This document shows, piece by piece, positions 35,901-44,439 of a DNA stretch of 64,000 nt. The notes under the pieces were generated by a model that was given only the letters and a program-made list of their open reading frames with translations, was not told the origin of the DNA and ran no database searches. Each line of letters begins with the position of its first letter. Position 1 is the first letter of the stretch. The position numbers were made by a program, and so were the translations under genes. Source of the DNA: Apricaphanius iberus (lineage: Eukaryota > Chordata > Actinopteri > Cyprinodontiformes > Aphaniidae); contig JAPXFQ010001945.1 in the NCBI GenBank assembly GCA_028564705.1, positions 806,001 to 870,000 of the forward strand, read 5' to 3'.

Positions 35901-38385
35901 TGTTTATATGTGCATGATTCAAAATGGAAAACTCACAAAGAAGCTAGATGGGGACCGAGAGCTTAAACACAGCCATGCAGTTGGTGAGTAGGGATGAGTA
36001 TCGATAGCCGCTGCCATTATAGCACCAGTTCTGATGGAGATGTCAAACACTATAGATTCGGGGCATGCCATCAGCCAAGAGCAATGCCCTACATCATCAG
36101 AAAAGGAACCATGGCTGTTTTTGCAAATAAACAGCTAAAAGTTAGGGCTGTTAAATTGAACACACCAACACGGATCGACTATTACAAACAAATTTTCATT
36201 AAGAACAATGAAACACAAGAGAATTGTGCAGTTCACTGAAATGAGTGTAAAATTAGCGTAACAGTGCAAGATATTTGTCCCGAATAATTTTTAGGCCTAA
36301 AAATACAAAATGAGGTAGAATTCCATAAAAAATTAATGTACAGCATATTAACAAAAATACCTCAGCCCATGAAATTAAAATGACATTTTCATTTGGGGAA
36401 CGAAGGAGGCTGACTTAATTGAGCAGCATTTTGAGGCAAAATTGGGGCTCTCAGAATTAATTAACCTACCTTCACTAAACAACATTGTCATGGTCTGTGG
36501 CGTGTTGGAGTAAATGTGGCTTTTTAAATTTGGATCTTCTGATTTCATTTAAATGAAATCAAACATTTCAAAGATCAGATTTGTGAGAGACTGCAGGCTG
36601 CAAAATGGGAGTTGTGCATAATTCTTCGTGTGGGAGGGAATGGGGGGTTGAAAAAGACAACTGCTGTGTTCACACTTATGATTGTAACAAGGAACACTCT
36701 CCTGTGGCAGTCTGTGTTATAGGGAAACTGAAGACACCTCTAAGTCTAATAAAGAGGATGCTGAGGGTTGTCCATTATTACACTTATGTTAGCACAGATT
36801 TTTAGTAAACAGCCTGTTTTTAATGCACTAATAGACATGTATATCTTGTAAATATTTTTAAATCATCCTGTTCAGCTGCACATTTCCTGAACCGTAGTAT
36901 GGCATTTTTATTAACTTCACAGTATTTTACTAATTTAAGCTTGCTCTTATTGTACACTTTTTTTCCTGTTTGTATCTTTGTGTGAATCTGTCACTTTGCT
37001 GCTGTTACACTTGAATTTCCCCAATTTCTCTTCTATTATAAGTATTGCATTATGACCTAAATTGCTCATATTTCTCAACGGATATGCACATATCTATGTA
37101 TCAAAAACATCCACAGTAATAAAGACAAAGCCAAATGCAATATGTTTGCATTTTCACTAGGGATGCACCGAAATGAAAACTCTTGGCCGAAACCGAAAAT
37201 GAAGAAAACTAAGGCTGAAAACCGAAACACCAAAAGAAATGATTGTCAATTATTAGAACGATAGCATTTATGGCTATGATGTGTACTAACCTCACTAAAA
37301 TAAAGGCATTGCAATAAATCAGTTACAAAACTATGAAGATATTTATTTAGCACTGACATAACAACAATGCACAACATAAATCAAATTAATAAAGTTTCAG
37401 CTGTGTTGTTTCGGTGATTTAGGTCTTTCGGCCGAAAACCGAAAATGTACTTTTGGGTTATTTTCGGCCGAAAAGTTTTGGTGACCGAATTTTCGGTGCA
37501 GCCCTAATTTTCACTGAATAAACACGTCTGAAAAAAAATTATTGTTACTGAATGTTCAATCTTTGCATCTCTATCGTTTGTGTGTTACAGTAAGGAGATG
37601 CACAACAGCTGGTTTTTAGAGATTGTGATGGTGTTAAAACTTTTTTGCCTTTGCTACAAATCCCGAACAACCAGTACTGTAGGCTAAAAAAGTGAATCTC
37701 TTTGTATTTTCCCCTCAAATCATCAATCAATTTAAATTTCAACACTGTTCCAGGTGGGTAAAGAAAATGCTGAGAACGGTACAGGACTCAAGTACTCACA
37801 GGCCCGACTGTGCTCCTTCGAGAGCAAGTAATTGGCGAGCGGCGGGGTGTAGGTGAGACACTGAATGGTGGAGTTCAGGAAGCAGGTGTTTCCAAGGTTG
37901 TGAAGACCAGCTCCCACCCTGTACACACGCTCCCATTTAAGATGGAGCTTGTTCCCAGGAAAGAGCATTTTCTGCGGGGCTGGGATCCCATCACCCTGGC
38001 TGCTTATCACGTTTTCAGAAGCTGGTGGACAAAACAGAGCACACGAGCTGAACTCTACGAGCTATCATTATGAAACAATATTTAAAAAATGAAAAACTGT
38101 AAAAGTGTTCTCAGCTACACCTGAAATCCCACCTTGCCTCTTTATTTGAGTGGGCTCTGCTGCTCTCTGCCCCGTGGCGCCCTCGGTTCTGGGGTTTAGG
38201 ATCACATACTTGTTCTTCAAGCTGTCCAGCTGGTAGGAGAAACCCTTGCTGGCGGGCTCAAACTCAATTTTCTGCAAAAGCACCTTCTTGGCAGAAGAAG
38301 CCAGCAGCTTGTTGAGGTCGCTGTCGTCACCCGTCTCCTTGCGTCCGGGTTTCAACGCCTCCTTGAGTTTGTCTACTATCGGCAT
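17808..38385 (-). CDS. usp36: Usp36, nucleolar ubiquitin-specific protease (complete, 20 coding exons)
   Basis: A cysteine protease that removes ubiquitin from nucleolar and nuclear substrates; USP36 is known to act on ribosome-biogenesis factors and c-Myc. Coding exons, 5' to 3' on the minus strand: 38385-38121, 38021-37800, 35255-35145, 32595-32493, 32409-32342, 31565-31495, 31410-31328, 31249-31138, 26542-26402, 26306-26206, 26122-25984, 25895-25536, 25333-25277, 22307-22083, 21755-21631, 21553-20867, 20559-20345, 19853-19671, 19586-19471, 17945-17808. They join in phase into 3522 bases, 1173 residues; human USP36 is about 1120. The USP domain runs from about residue 125 to 426: Cys box [13 protein letters not shown] (Cys135), CxxC pairs at 259/262 and 306/309, His box [10 protein letters not shown] (His386) and NDS after it. 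The tail is low-complexity with Lys-rich tracts at about 810-820, 848-859 and 929-938, typical nucleolar signals, then WDG-type segments and a basic C-terminus. Start: first ATG after the exon 2 acceptor, A at -3. USP42 is the close paralogue, but the C-terminal WDEEFDRGK motif and gene order favour USP36. Confidence 0.95.
18010..18265 (-). mobile_element. tRNA-headed SINE in usp36 last intron
   Basis: On the minus strand it starts with a tRNA-like head containing an A box (TGGCTCAGTGGTAGAG) and a B box (GGTTCGATTCC), then a CCTGGGCAAGGCACTTAACC body and the tail TCAAAGCGC-like CTTTGAGTGGTCAGTATGAC with AAAAGCGCTATATAAG. The head is not a free tRNA gene. Confidence 0.85.
18665..19262. mobile_element. 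possible MITE-like element
   Basis: The left edge (CTAGTTTATGCTGACAGC, then GACGCAGACG and GACGGAGACGG) is loosely inverted with respect to the right edge (CTCCGTCTATCC, CCTTGCGTCGATGG). The pairing is imperfect and no target duplication is clear. Confidence 0.35.
19471..19586 (-). CDS. usp36: usp36 exon 20 (conserved WDEEFDRGK motif)
   Basis: Encodes [18 protein letters not shown] and [13 protein letters not shown], near-identical to the C-terminal signature of vertebrate USP36. The chosen donor GTGCGG is weak, but it keeps phase 0 into the last exon. Confidence 0.93.
19671..19853 (-). CDS. usp36: usp36 exon 19 (WDG-type segments)
   Basis: Encodes [20 protein letters not shown] and later [19 protein letters not shown] then DKAYGANG. 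The W-D-G segments match the conserved C-terminal part of USP36. Confidence 0.94.
20345..20559 (-). CDS. usp36: usp36 exon 18 (charged region)
   Basis: Starts [18 protein letters not shown], followed by a [18 protein letters not shown] mixed-charge helix. Ends in phase 1 at GTGAGC. Confidence 0.92.
20867..21553 (-). CDS. usp36: usp36 exon 17 (Lys-rich nucleolar tracts)
   Basis: The largest exon, 229 codons. It carries three Lys/Arg tracts ([39 protein letters not shown]) separated by acidic and Ser-rich linkers. Tracts of this type direct USP36 to the nucleolus. Donor GTGGGT, phase 2. Confidence 0.93.
21631..21755 (-). CDS. usp36: usp36 exon 16
   Basis: Encodes [20 protein letters not shown] and onward to AHHTD, leaving in phase 2 at GTATGT. 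Confidence 0.9.
22083..22307 (-). CDS. usp36: usp36 exon 15
   Basis: A 75-codon exon starting [20 protein letters not shown] after a long polypyrimidine tract and CCCAG. It ends KKLALSAKK at GTAAGT. Confidence 0.9.
22383..23058 (-). mobile_element. Tc1-like element, internally deleted, minus orientation
   Basis: The low end begins CAGTGCCTCGCATAAGTATT, the family's terminal segment. TCTCAATTCAACCTAAGTCT and TTTTGACTAGGACATTC follow as in the common teleost Tc1-like element. The high end has GGCCTTCACAAAACAGCTGT and TCACCTAATTAGTGAG blocks from the family's 5' side. Most of the transposase is gone. It lies in usp36 intron 14. Confidence 0.75.
23980..25212. mobile_element. hAT-like non-autonomous element (probable)
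   Basis: Ends are CAGGGATGTGAATC at the left and GGCATTCCTA at the right, an inverted pair of the TAGGGATG type seen elsewhere in the window. Near-end blocks AGATTCGATTCAGAA and GAATCGAGATTCAAAT are also inverted. A cluster of GTTAGCGCTA-type motifs lies inside at 24,935-25,020. No target duplication is evident. Confidence 0.5.
25277..25333 (-). CDS. usp36: usp36 exon 14 (short)
   Basis: A 19-codon exon reading [18 protein letters not shown], acceptor CTTCATAG and donor GTGAGT, phase 0. It is supported by phase and splice sites more than by recognised sequence. Confidence 0.75.
25536..25895 (-). CDS. usp36: usp36 exon 13 (disordered linker)
   Basis: A Ser/Pro/Lys-rich 120-residue exon starting [16 protein letters not shown] and ending SADTTDSK. 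It is a poorly conserved linker after the USP domain, in phase 0 at both ends. Confidence 0.9.
25984..26122 (-). CDS. usp36: usp36 exon 12
   Basis: Starts RIPETKKN after the FYL of exon 11. It is hydrophilic linker sequence ending SPQVTK, phase 0, donor GTATGG. Confidence 0.92.
26206..26306 (-). CDS. usp36: usp36 exon 11 (end of USP fold)
   Basis: Encodes [14 protein letters not shown], with the third catalytic-site Asn/Asp pair, and finishes QQAYVLFYL, the final strand of the USP domain. Confidence 0.95.
26402..26542 (-). CDS. usp36: usp36 exon 10 (catalytic His box)
   Basis: Encodes residues 346-392 from [14 protein letters not shown] to [13 protein letters not shown]. His386 is the catalytic His by alignment with human USP36. 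Donor GTAAGT. Confidence 0.96.
26570..27780. repeat. degenerate repeat array rich in GCTAA/TTAGC motifs
   Basis: Within usp36 intron 9, near-repeats of 'ttagctaaaatgc', 'aactgttat' and 'agcagaaaaa' recur many times in similar order. Spacing is irregular (roughly 90-280 bases), so this looks like an old, decayed long-unit tandem repeat. No coding content. Confidence 0.55.
27912..28843 (+). mobile_element. Tc1-like element with both TIRs and TA duplications, internally deleted
   Basis: The left end CTGTCGTGGACAAAAAG and the right end (reverse complement CAGTTGTGGCCAAACG) are inverted repeats that continue through TTTTGAGAATTACA to about 40 bases, each flanked by TA, the Tc1 target. Inside, frames give an HTH-type N-terminal region: [12 protein letters not shown] and [20 protein letters not shown] blocks, then [19 protein letters not shown]. 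The catalytic DDE part is missing and stops are present. About 930 bases; non-autonomous. Confidence 0.88.
29084..29831. mobile_element. TIR DNA transposon, non-autonomous (Harbinger-like?)
   Basis: The left end ACCCCTCATTTCCACTATAT pairs with the right end, whose reverse complement is ACCCCTAATTTCCACTGTAT, and pairing goes on through GCG-TCC. The element is about 750 bases in usp36 intron 9. Family assignment is a guess; the target duplication is not clear. Confidence 0.7.
31138..31249 (-). CDS. usp36: usp36 exon 9
   Basis: Encodes [15 protein letters not shown] then [20 protein letters not shown], the LTLxLKRF strand before the His box. The following intron is about 4.6 kb and packed with repeats. 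Confidence 0.95.
31328..31410 (-). CDS. usp36: usp36 exon 8 (second zinc CxxC)
   Basis: Starts [15 protein letters not shown] and ends at NAYMCAK; the second Cys of CAKC comes from the next exon. Donor GTGAGT. Confidence 0.94.
31495..31565 (-). CDS. usp36: usp36 exon 7 (first zinc CxxC)
   Basis: Encodes [19 protein letters not shown] and onward, with Cys259 and Cys262 of the finger zinc site. The donor GTTTGT is weak but the phase is exact. Confidence 0.93.
31740..32310 (+). mobile_element. Tc1-like transposase C-terminal relic in usp36 intron 6
   Basis: Blocks in order: AAATGGAGGTGGAAGCATAATG (GGGSIM region), an AATGGTTTAGGTCAAAG block, GAATGGTCCAGTCAAAATCC (the WPSQSPDLN region), CAGCTTGAGCTATTCAGCC, and the 3' flank CCCAATAAAAGCAG. 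Frames are broken and the 5' half is absent. Confidence 0.8.
32342..32409 (-). CDS. usp36: usp36 exon 6
   Basis: Encodes [20 protein letters not shown], the finger entry of the USP fold. The donor is GTAGTA and the phase fits on both sides. Confidence 0.93.
32493..32595 (-). CDS. usp36: usp36 exon 5
   Basis: Encodes [19 protein letters not shown] and onward, the QEDAHEFL motif of USP box 2. Ends NGYPK at a GTATTT donor. Confidence 0.95.
32886..34166. mobile_element. hAT-like element, 1.28 kb, with 8-bp target duplication
   Basis: Ends TAAGGATGGGTA and TACCCATCCCTA form an inverted pair. Flanks ATTAGAGC (32,878-32,885) and ATTAGGAC (34,167-34,174) match at 6 of 8 positions, as expected for an aged hAT insertion. 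It lies in usp36 intron 4. A (GT)n run sits inside at 33,290. No transposase frame survives. Confidence 0.75.
33290..33308. repeat. (GT)n microsatellite
   Basis: A short pure GT run inside the hAT-like element. Confidence 0.9.
35145..35255 (-). CDS. usp36: usp36 exon 4
   Basis: Acceptor TTTTTCAG and donor GTAAGA. Encodes [15 protein letters not shown] and onward through the USP thumb region, ending IRDLK. Enters and leaves in phase 1. Confidence 0.94.
35989..36190. mobile_element. truncated second copy of the 32,886 hAT-like element
   Basis: It starts TAGGGATGAGTATCGATA and shares GCATGCCATCAGCCAAGAGC-like and ACACGGATCGA blocks with the element at 32,886, in the same order. The right end is missing. 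It lies in usp36 intron 3. Confidence 0.7.
37158..37506. mobile_element. hAT-like MITE with perfect 8-bp target duplication
   Basis: Ends TAGGGATGCACCGAAA and (reverse complement of the right end) TAGGGCTGCACCGAAA are terminal inverted repeats. The flanks are identical: ATTTTCAC at 37,150-37,157 and 37,507-37,514. The interior repeats GGCCGAAA-type motifs. The element is 349 bases in usp36 intron 3. Confidence 0.92.
37800..38021 (-). CDS. usp36: usp36 exon 3 (catalytic Cys box)
   Basis: Encodes residues 89-162. It carries [20 protein letters not shown] with catalytic Cys135 by family alignment, and ends SKEHSRA before a GTGAGT donor. Confidence 0.96.
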
Positions 38386-38398
38386 CGTTGGAACATTA
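38121..38398 (-). CDS. usp36: usp36 exon 2 (start codon, residues 1-88)
   Basis: The acceptor CTCTGCAG precedes 13 UTR bases, then ATG at 38385. It begins [14 protein letters not shown], the conserved USP36 N-terminus, and ends at a GTGTAG donor in phase 1. Confidence 0.93.
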
Positions 38399-39515
38399 CT
38401 GCAGAGAAACAAAGACAGCGTCACGTCACAGGAGTAGGGGGCATCATCTTAGTAGATAAACACTTTTCAAAAGGCGTCTTGCTCAAGTGCAGGTTCTTCA
38501 AGGTTTAAAAATAAATCTGTCGTTGAAACAGAAGCCAAACAGAAGTGTCTTCTAACACTTCTGTTTGGATGTAGTTCAATAGGTACCTGCAGAAGCAGTG
38601 TTTATTATAAGAGATTAAACTCTGAGTGGATCTGAAAGAGGCAGCTGGCTCTTGGCAGCTGTTCTTTATAGTTATAGCAGACATCAGATGCTACAAACAT
38701 GTGGCAGCGACCGCAAGGATTATTTGCAGCTCATCAAGAGGTGCAAACCGCTGCTGTCAAGCTGCATTTAAACATGTTTTTCTTAATGCTATACGGATTT
38801 ACATCTCTTGAAAACCAGGCGCTTATGAGTAATCACTGCTACAATCTTGGTTTAAATATAAAAAAAATAATCAACAATCAAAGACAAGGTAGTTTGGGCT
38901 CAATAACAATTTTAAAAAAGACCATTCTGAGCATACATTTTAAAGAAAAGGCTTTCAGAGCACACGAATGACCTTGGATGTTTTATTTTCAGCAACATAA
39001 ATATCCATTCAATGCTCAGTAATAAAAAAACGAAGCGCCTTCTGTTTTCTGATTTATTTTATAGTGTAACAGAGATGCTGTAGATGTTGAAAATTCCCTT
39101 TTGCAGATGATGAACACAGAAATTATGCTCATTAGAGTGGGCAGTGGCGTCACCAAGCAGCAGGAGGGCTGATCATACACTGTGAGCACAAGGACAGCTT
39201 GACCTTCCCATGCAGCTGATACTGATACAAATAAGAAGAACGGAGACCGTGTGGACCCAGCTAACTGCAGAAGGGGGAACTATTATCAAACGCAGGGAAA
39301 TTAATGTGGACTAAAACATAGCTCTCGATACATTATTGTAGGTTAGAGACTTTTGGAGGTGGAATTAGGTCCTAGTTTGATTCTCCCAAGAGGTAGTGGG
39401 TTTTGTTTGAGCGCTCACCTCCTCAACACTCCAAGAACATGTATTATAAGTTAACTGGTTATTCTAAACTAACTTTAGAACAATGTGTGTGCATGCATAG
39501 CAGTTTGTGTCTGAG

Positions 39516-40059
39516 GCCCTGTCCACACGTAGCCGGGTATCTCACAAAACGGAGATATTTCTCTACGGTTTGGCCTGTTATCCACACGTAGCCGGAGGTT
39601 TTCGGCACCAAAAACGAAGCTTTTTAAAAACTCCGGCCAAAGTGGAGATTTGCGTTTTCTCCGTTTTCAGTATCTGCGTGTGGACGGTGAAAACGGAGTT
39701 TTAAGAGCCGCAACGTCACTATCCGCTACAAAAATGCTCCAACACCACATGTGCGACCTGTGTTTACTCTCGAAAACAGCATTTATTTCCTCAGAGCTGT
39801 GTTGGTATCATCCATTGTTAAAGCGCGTCTTGTTTGTTTGCTTTTATAAGCTGTATGACTGCTGCGTGCTGAATATAGGGATATAAAGTTTCTCTTGGCG
39901 GATAGGACTGGGGAGAACGACTGCCACCTACAGGGTTGCCACGTCCATGGATGTGCTGAAAAACGCATTTATCCGGTTACGTGTGGATGGAGATTTTTTT
40001 TTCAAGGAGCAGAGGAAAATCTTCGTTTAAAAAAAAACCCGGCTACGTGTGGACATGGC
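39516..40059. mobile_element. TIR element, 544 bp, in usp36 intron 1
   Basis: The left end GCCCTGTCCACACGTAGCC and the right end (reverse complement GCCATGTCCACACGTAGCC) pair nearly perfectly for over 20 bases. The 5-bp direct repeat CTGAG flanks both sides (39,511-39,515 and 40,060-40,064). The interior has further CACACGTAGCCGG and AAACGGAG copies. The superfamily is not assigned. Confidence 0.82.
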
Positions 40060-40764
40060 CTGAGTCACAATAGAATTGTCACCAGTAGGTGTTAAGTGTG
40101 CATAATTTGCATATGGTCTCAATGTCATCATCGAATGTAGCGGTGACCACATCAGTTGCAATTAACCCAGATATTCCCAGCACAGCTTTTTCTTTTAATC
40201 ACACTGTTTCCATCACACTCTGTCAGCTTTAGTATCTATCGAGGGGACTGAAGGTCCATCCAACTGGCTAATTAGATTAAATGTTCTCTGAAATACAACA
40301 GCCAACCACCTACAGCATGAAATCATTAATTTTCAACTATGATAAAGCATATATTGATACTGCAATGACAACGTAGATTTGTTACACTGTGCCATCTACA
40401 AGGCTAACGACTGTCATCCATGTCATTCAACAATATTATAACACATTGCATGTTTTACTCATGATTTGCAGCCCTATTCTCAATACTAGTTAACATTAAG
40501 TACATATCAGATTATGTTTTTGTCAGTTTCTCTGGTTATCAATGTTTTAATTATTGCCCTTTGTAATAGGAGTCCAATAAATCACCTGGGGACACACATA
40601 ACTAAAAATTAGCCATCCAATGTCCTCATTCACAGTTTTAGAGATTGAGTAATACATTTAAGGTATTTCAATATTTTTGGCCAATATGTTAGTATTGGCC
40701 AATAAAAAGATTAAAAAAAAAAGATAAAAACACCAAATAAAATGCAACAGCCATGTACTGGAAG

Positions 40765-41152
40765 TAGGGATATATATTGGCAAAATCTGGTGATTCAATA
40801 CAGGGGGTACAATACAATATATTGCAAGACTATGATTAAAGACTATACATGGGTATTTTTAAAACGGAATATAACTGTAAAAAACATTGTAACACCACTC
40901 TAAACACTCACTTTGTTTTATACTTAAAGCATACAGTTTTATTACCAGATCTAATTGATCCACTGGAGTAAATAAGCCACCAACTACAAGTCATAATTTT
41001 AATTTTACTACAAAACTTACTGTTATTATTAATGGTTCTATTCAAAATAAAAAGAAAATAAAAAGTGATGCATTTCTTTTGAATATCAGTACAATATTGT
41101 GACTTAAAACAAGAGCGATATATCAGCATATGGATATTTTCTTACATCCCTG
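40765..41152. mobile_element. hAT-like MITE, 388 bp
   Basis: Left end TAGGGATATA and right end (reverse complement CAGGGATGTA). Flanks ACTGGAAG (40,757-40,764) and ATTGGAAG (41,153-41,160) agree at 7 of 8 positions. It lies in usp36 intron 1. Confidence 0.7.
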
Positions 41153-41188
41153 ATTGGAAGTGTGGGAGGCAGCACTCATTAAAACAAG

Positions 41189-41968
41189 GGGTGCTTCTCA
41201 ATATCCCTCCTCGTCTCCTCTCTCCTCCGTCCTCCATCCCATGACCCTGAAACCGATCGAGCTCAGCCATCTTGAAGGACATCTCAATTCTCTATTTGCA
41301 CCGCGAGGAGGCGAGGATCGAGGAGGCTTCATGAGGACTGATCAGCGAGGATACACAGGTGTATCCTATGCGGAAGTCTTTTAGCGACTTTACGTGACGA
41401 ACGTATAAATTCTCCTCTTCCTTCACATCTGCTTTAGTAAAAATTGTGTTCTTGCCACAGTTTATTCATTATTATAATTATAATAATCATTATTGTTTAC
41501 ATGTACAAGACACAAATGTATGTAAAATCACAACTCTAGTACAGTTGCAGAATTATAACAAAGCACCAAAATTAAACATACGGTCATACTATAGCCTACT
41601 ACAAATAAAAAACATTTCATAACTGAATAGTTCATTGTTAATAATAACTGGTAATATAAAAAAATAAGAACAAATGTGGTCTTTTGTGGAGGTTGAAACG
41701 GTTACAATATAAATAATAATTATCTCTAATGTTCAAGAATCCCGATATGCAAGCTAAATCCAGCAGTGTAGAGTCATTATTACTTGACGACGCTTCGAAG
41801 TGACGCTAAAGGGAGCGAGGATATATCATTTCACTTGCTTCCATTCCTCCCTCCTCGCGTCTTTTCCCCATGTCCTTCCCTCGCATTCTGAAGAGGTGGA
41901 GCTAAGACACGAGGAAAGGAAGCGAGGAAAGGAAACGAGGATGCACAAATAAGAAATGAGAAGCACCC
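41189..41968. mobile_element. TIR element with GAGG-rich arms
   Basis: Left end GGGTGCTTCTCAAT; the right end's reverse complement is GGGTGCTTCTCATT. Both arms are rich in CCTCCTCGT/GAGGA motifs. A 3-bp AAG flanks each side, which is weak support. The ORF in the left arm is a by-product of the repeat. Confidence 0.7.
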
Positions 41969-41999
41969 AAGGTAGTAATTAAAAGTCTGTGGTTAAAGC

Positions 42000-43990
42000 A
42001 TGTAGCTTAGCTTCCATTCATACGCACTATATCACGTACAAGGATTCAACGCACAAGTTCTCAAAAAAAAGTGTTAATCTGACTAGAAGTACCAAAAAAA
42101 AACGTGTTTTATTCAAACATTTTGAATTGTATGAAAATATGATGTATTATTAGCATTATAAAACCTACTGTTACATAAAAAGTAATACTTTTAGAAATAT
42201 TTTACTTTTAGATTCAGAACTGTAGAGTAAAAATGAGAATAATTTAATTCCATGGAGTTTTATTTTTTTCTTTTCTCAATGAGCTGCAGACAGGGCAGAT
42301 GCCTTGTGAGCAGTTTACAGATGTTAACATGTGCAGTGGCTATGATTTAACCTTTAACCTTCCAATTTATGGCTAGCTTTCCTCAATATTAAAGTCACAC
42401 CAGCTTTTTTATGAAAACTTGATTGTATATGAATAATAAAATTGAAAAACTGAATAATTTGATAACTAGTACTGTTGGACATTTTGAAAATCAAATATTA
42501 TGTTGGTTTTGCCGCAACAATTAAATATACATTAGACCAGCAGTAAATCCTTAGAAATTAAAAATGTGCATTTTATTAGTTGCATTGTTGCATTATTAGA
42601 ATGGCTTCTTGCAATGTAAAAAGAACCCCATTGAGCATAATCATAATATAATAATTATATCGCAGAAGATTTTGTAGTTTCCAAGGTCCAAATTCGATCA
42701 AAAATTGTATAATATAATTGGGAAGAACAAAACATGACATTCTTGATTAATAATGAGCCATTACAAGTAAATTGATTGACACATATCTCGTCCACTAAAA
42801 AGACAGAACATTTATTTAAAATCTAATGAACATTTCATGGCCCTGTAGCAGTCTTAATGTTTAACACACATAGATGATAATGGAATCATTCATTTACACA
42901 CACACACACCTCTTTTTAAAACACTTTGTTAACATACAAGTCGTAAAAAACTGGATGAGATAGAATTAAAATGTTTTTATATTTACCTTTTTTTTTCTAG
43001 GTGTTCTAATCTACTTGAAAAACTTTTCCCATCATCAAGAAGACTCTAGTGTAAACCAGTTGTATATTGGTAATGGACACAAAACAATCCCAAGCATGCA
43101 ATCAGTTACTGGAGTCAGATTTGATTCATCATTATTACAATAAATTACAAGTATTATCCCAATACTTCCTTCCTATAATGAAAATAGTGGATATTTAACA
43201 AGAATTGGTGAAAATAAAATTTACTACAATAACAAATTTGACGTTTTATCTCAATAAATTGCATCGTGTTATTAGAAACGTTTGCAAAGTTTCGATTCAA
43301 TTAAAAATGCATACTATATGTTGTAATTTTTCCAATACGTTTTACTACTTTGCATTTTTTGAAAGCGTTTTCTCCGGTGGAAGAATTAAACCAATTTATT
43401 TGGACGTGCCATTATTCTGAAATTAGATTATAGAGGTGTCAATTTAAATGATATCAGACTTTATAACACAGACGTGACATGGCTGCTGCTGAAAAGCCAC
43501 TATAGCCACTATTCTGTTCCTAATTCCAATAATATACTATTTATGTTAGGTTATTTATTTAAATAACTATTTAAATCAATAAAACGTATATAGGTAAGTT
43601 TTGAACAGCTTATGTTAACGATCTGGACTCAGCACGACGGGGACAGTCATATATCCTTCCATGCTAGCTTGTTAAATGTCGCTCACAGCAGTTTTTGGCC
43701 TGGATGCTTTAAAACACGAAGACATACATTACCTTAGCAGCTACACTCATTTATATTTCGCGTATTAGTATATTTGAAACCCGTTTCGTGTTATTCTGTA
43801 TTACGTTACACTGCTGAAGTATCAAATTTAGCCAGCGAGCTAACTTAACGTGGCGAAAAGCTTCTGCCTTCCTCAGCGCTGCAATGTGGGTTAGCATGTA
43901 AGAATCCAGATGGTAGACAGTCTCTGACAGCCGCGTTCATATTTACAGTTTCACAACCTGAGTTACGATAAAAACAGACAACATATACTA
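42000..43990. other. usp36 intron 1, right part: no feature seen
   Basis: AT-rich sequence with a short CA run near 42,897. No exon, RNA gene or clear transposon could be supported. Confidence 0.5.
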
Positions 43991-44017
43991 CATGAATTCA
44001 AGCATTTGTTTGCTCAC

Positions 44018-44100
44018 CTTTCGTTTTAATCGGCCAAATATTTCTCAATAGGGGTTCGCTCCCTCAGCTGAAGCTACCGAATCTGGATTTTTTTTTGCCC
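44018..44100 (-). other. usp36: usp36 non-coding exon 1
   Basis: On the minus strand an ACGAAAG|GTGAGC donor closes a short exon just downstream of promoter-like sequence. The next exon begins with 13 UTR bases before the ATG, so a 5' non-coding exon is needed and this is the best candidate. The 5' end is approximate. Confidence 0.6.
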
Positions 44101-44240
44101 ATGCTGCATTATGAGAAGGCGGAGTCAAAATTGACTGACAAGGATCTTGAACCTATTACAACGCAGACCGTTGCGTCACAGAAAATGATTGTCCAATCAG
44201 CGCTTAAGATGACGTTGGCTAGTCAGTAGAGCGCCACACG
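44095..44240 (-). promoter_or_regulatory. usp36: usp36 promoter region
   Basis: A TATA-less promoter-like cluster upstream of exon 1: CTCATAATGCAGCATG (partly like a ZNF143 site) near 44,100, a GAGGCGGAG-like GGCGGAG near 44,118, TGCGTCAC (CRE-like) near 44,173, CCAAT at 44,193 and TGACGTTGG near 44,211. Divergent transcription is possible, but I see no gene on the plus strand. Confidence 0.5.
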
Positions 44241-44439
44241 TGACTTCCAGTTCTCGCTGTTTACCATTGACGCCATCGGCGCGATGGATGCCTGACAAGT
44301 TCTACTGTGACAAAAGAGCAAAAACGTGTGGAATTGATAGCAAGCAAAGTTATCATATAATAACTAGAACATGTATTCGCTGCAGATATCCCAAAAAAAA
44401 ATTACAACCACCAAAAATAAACATTTAAGCCTTCCCTAT

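Noticed and set aside
35145..38398. Usp42 instead of Usp36
   Set aside because: The catalytic exons fit both paralogues, but the [10 protein letters not shown]-terminal motif and the position next to timp2 fit Usp36.
39650..40095. Several overlapping frames of 60-80 codons
   Set aside because: They lie wholly or mostly inside the TIR element at 39,516-40,059 and change with its repeats.
44240..44428. Divergent plus-strand gene sharing the usp36 promoter
   Set aside because: The 62-codon frame shows no domain, and no later exon is visible to the right.
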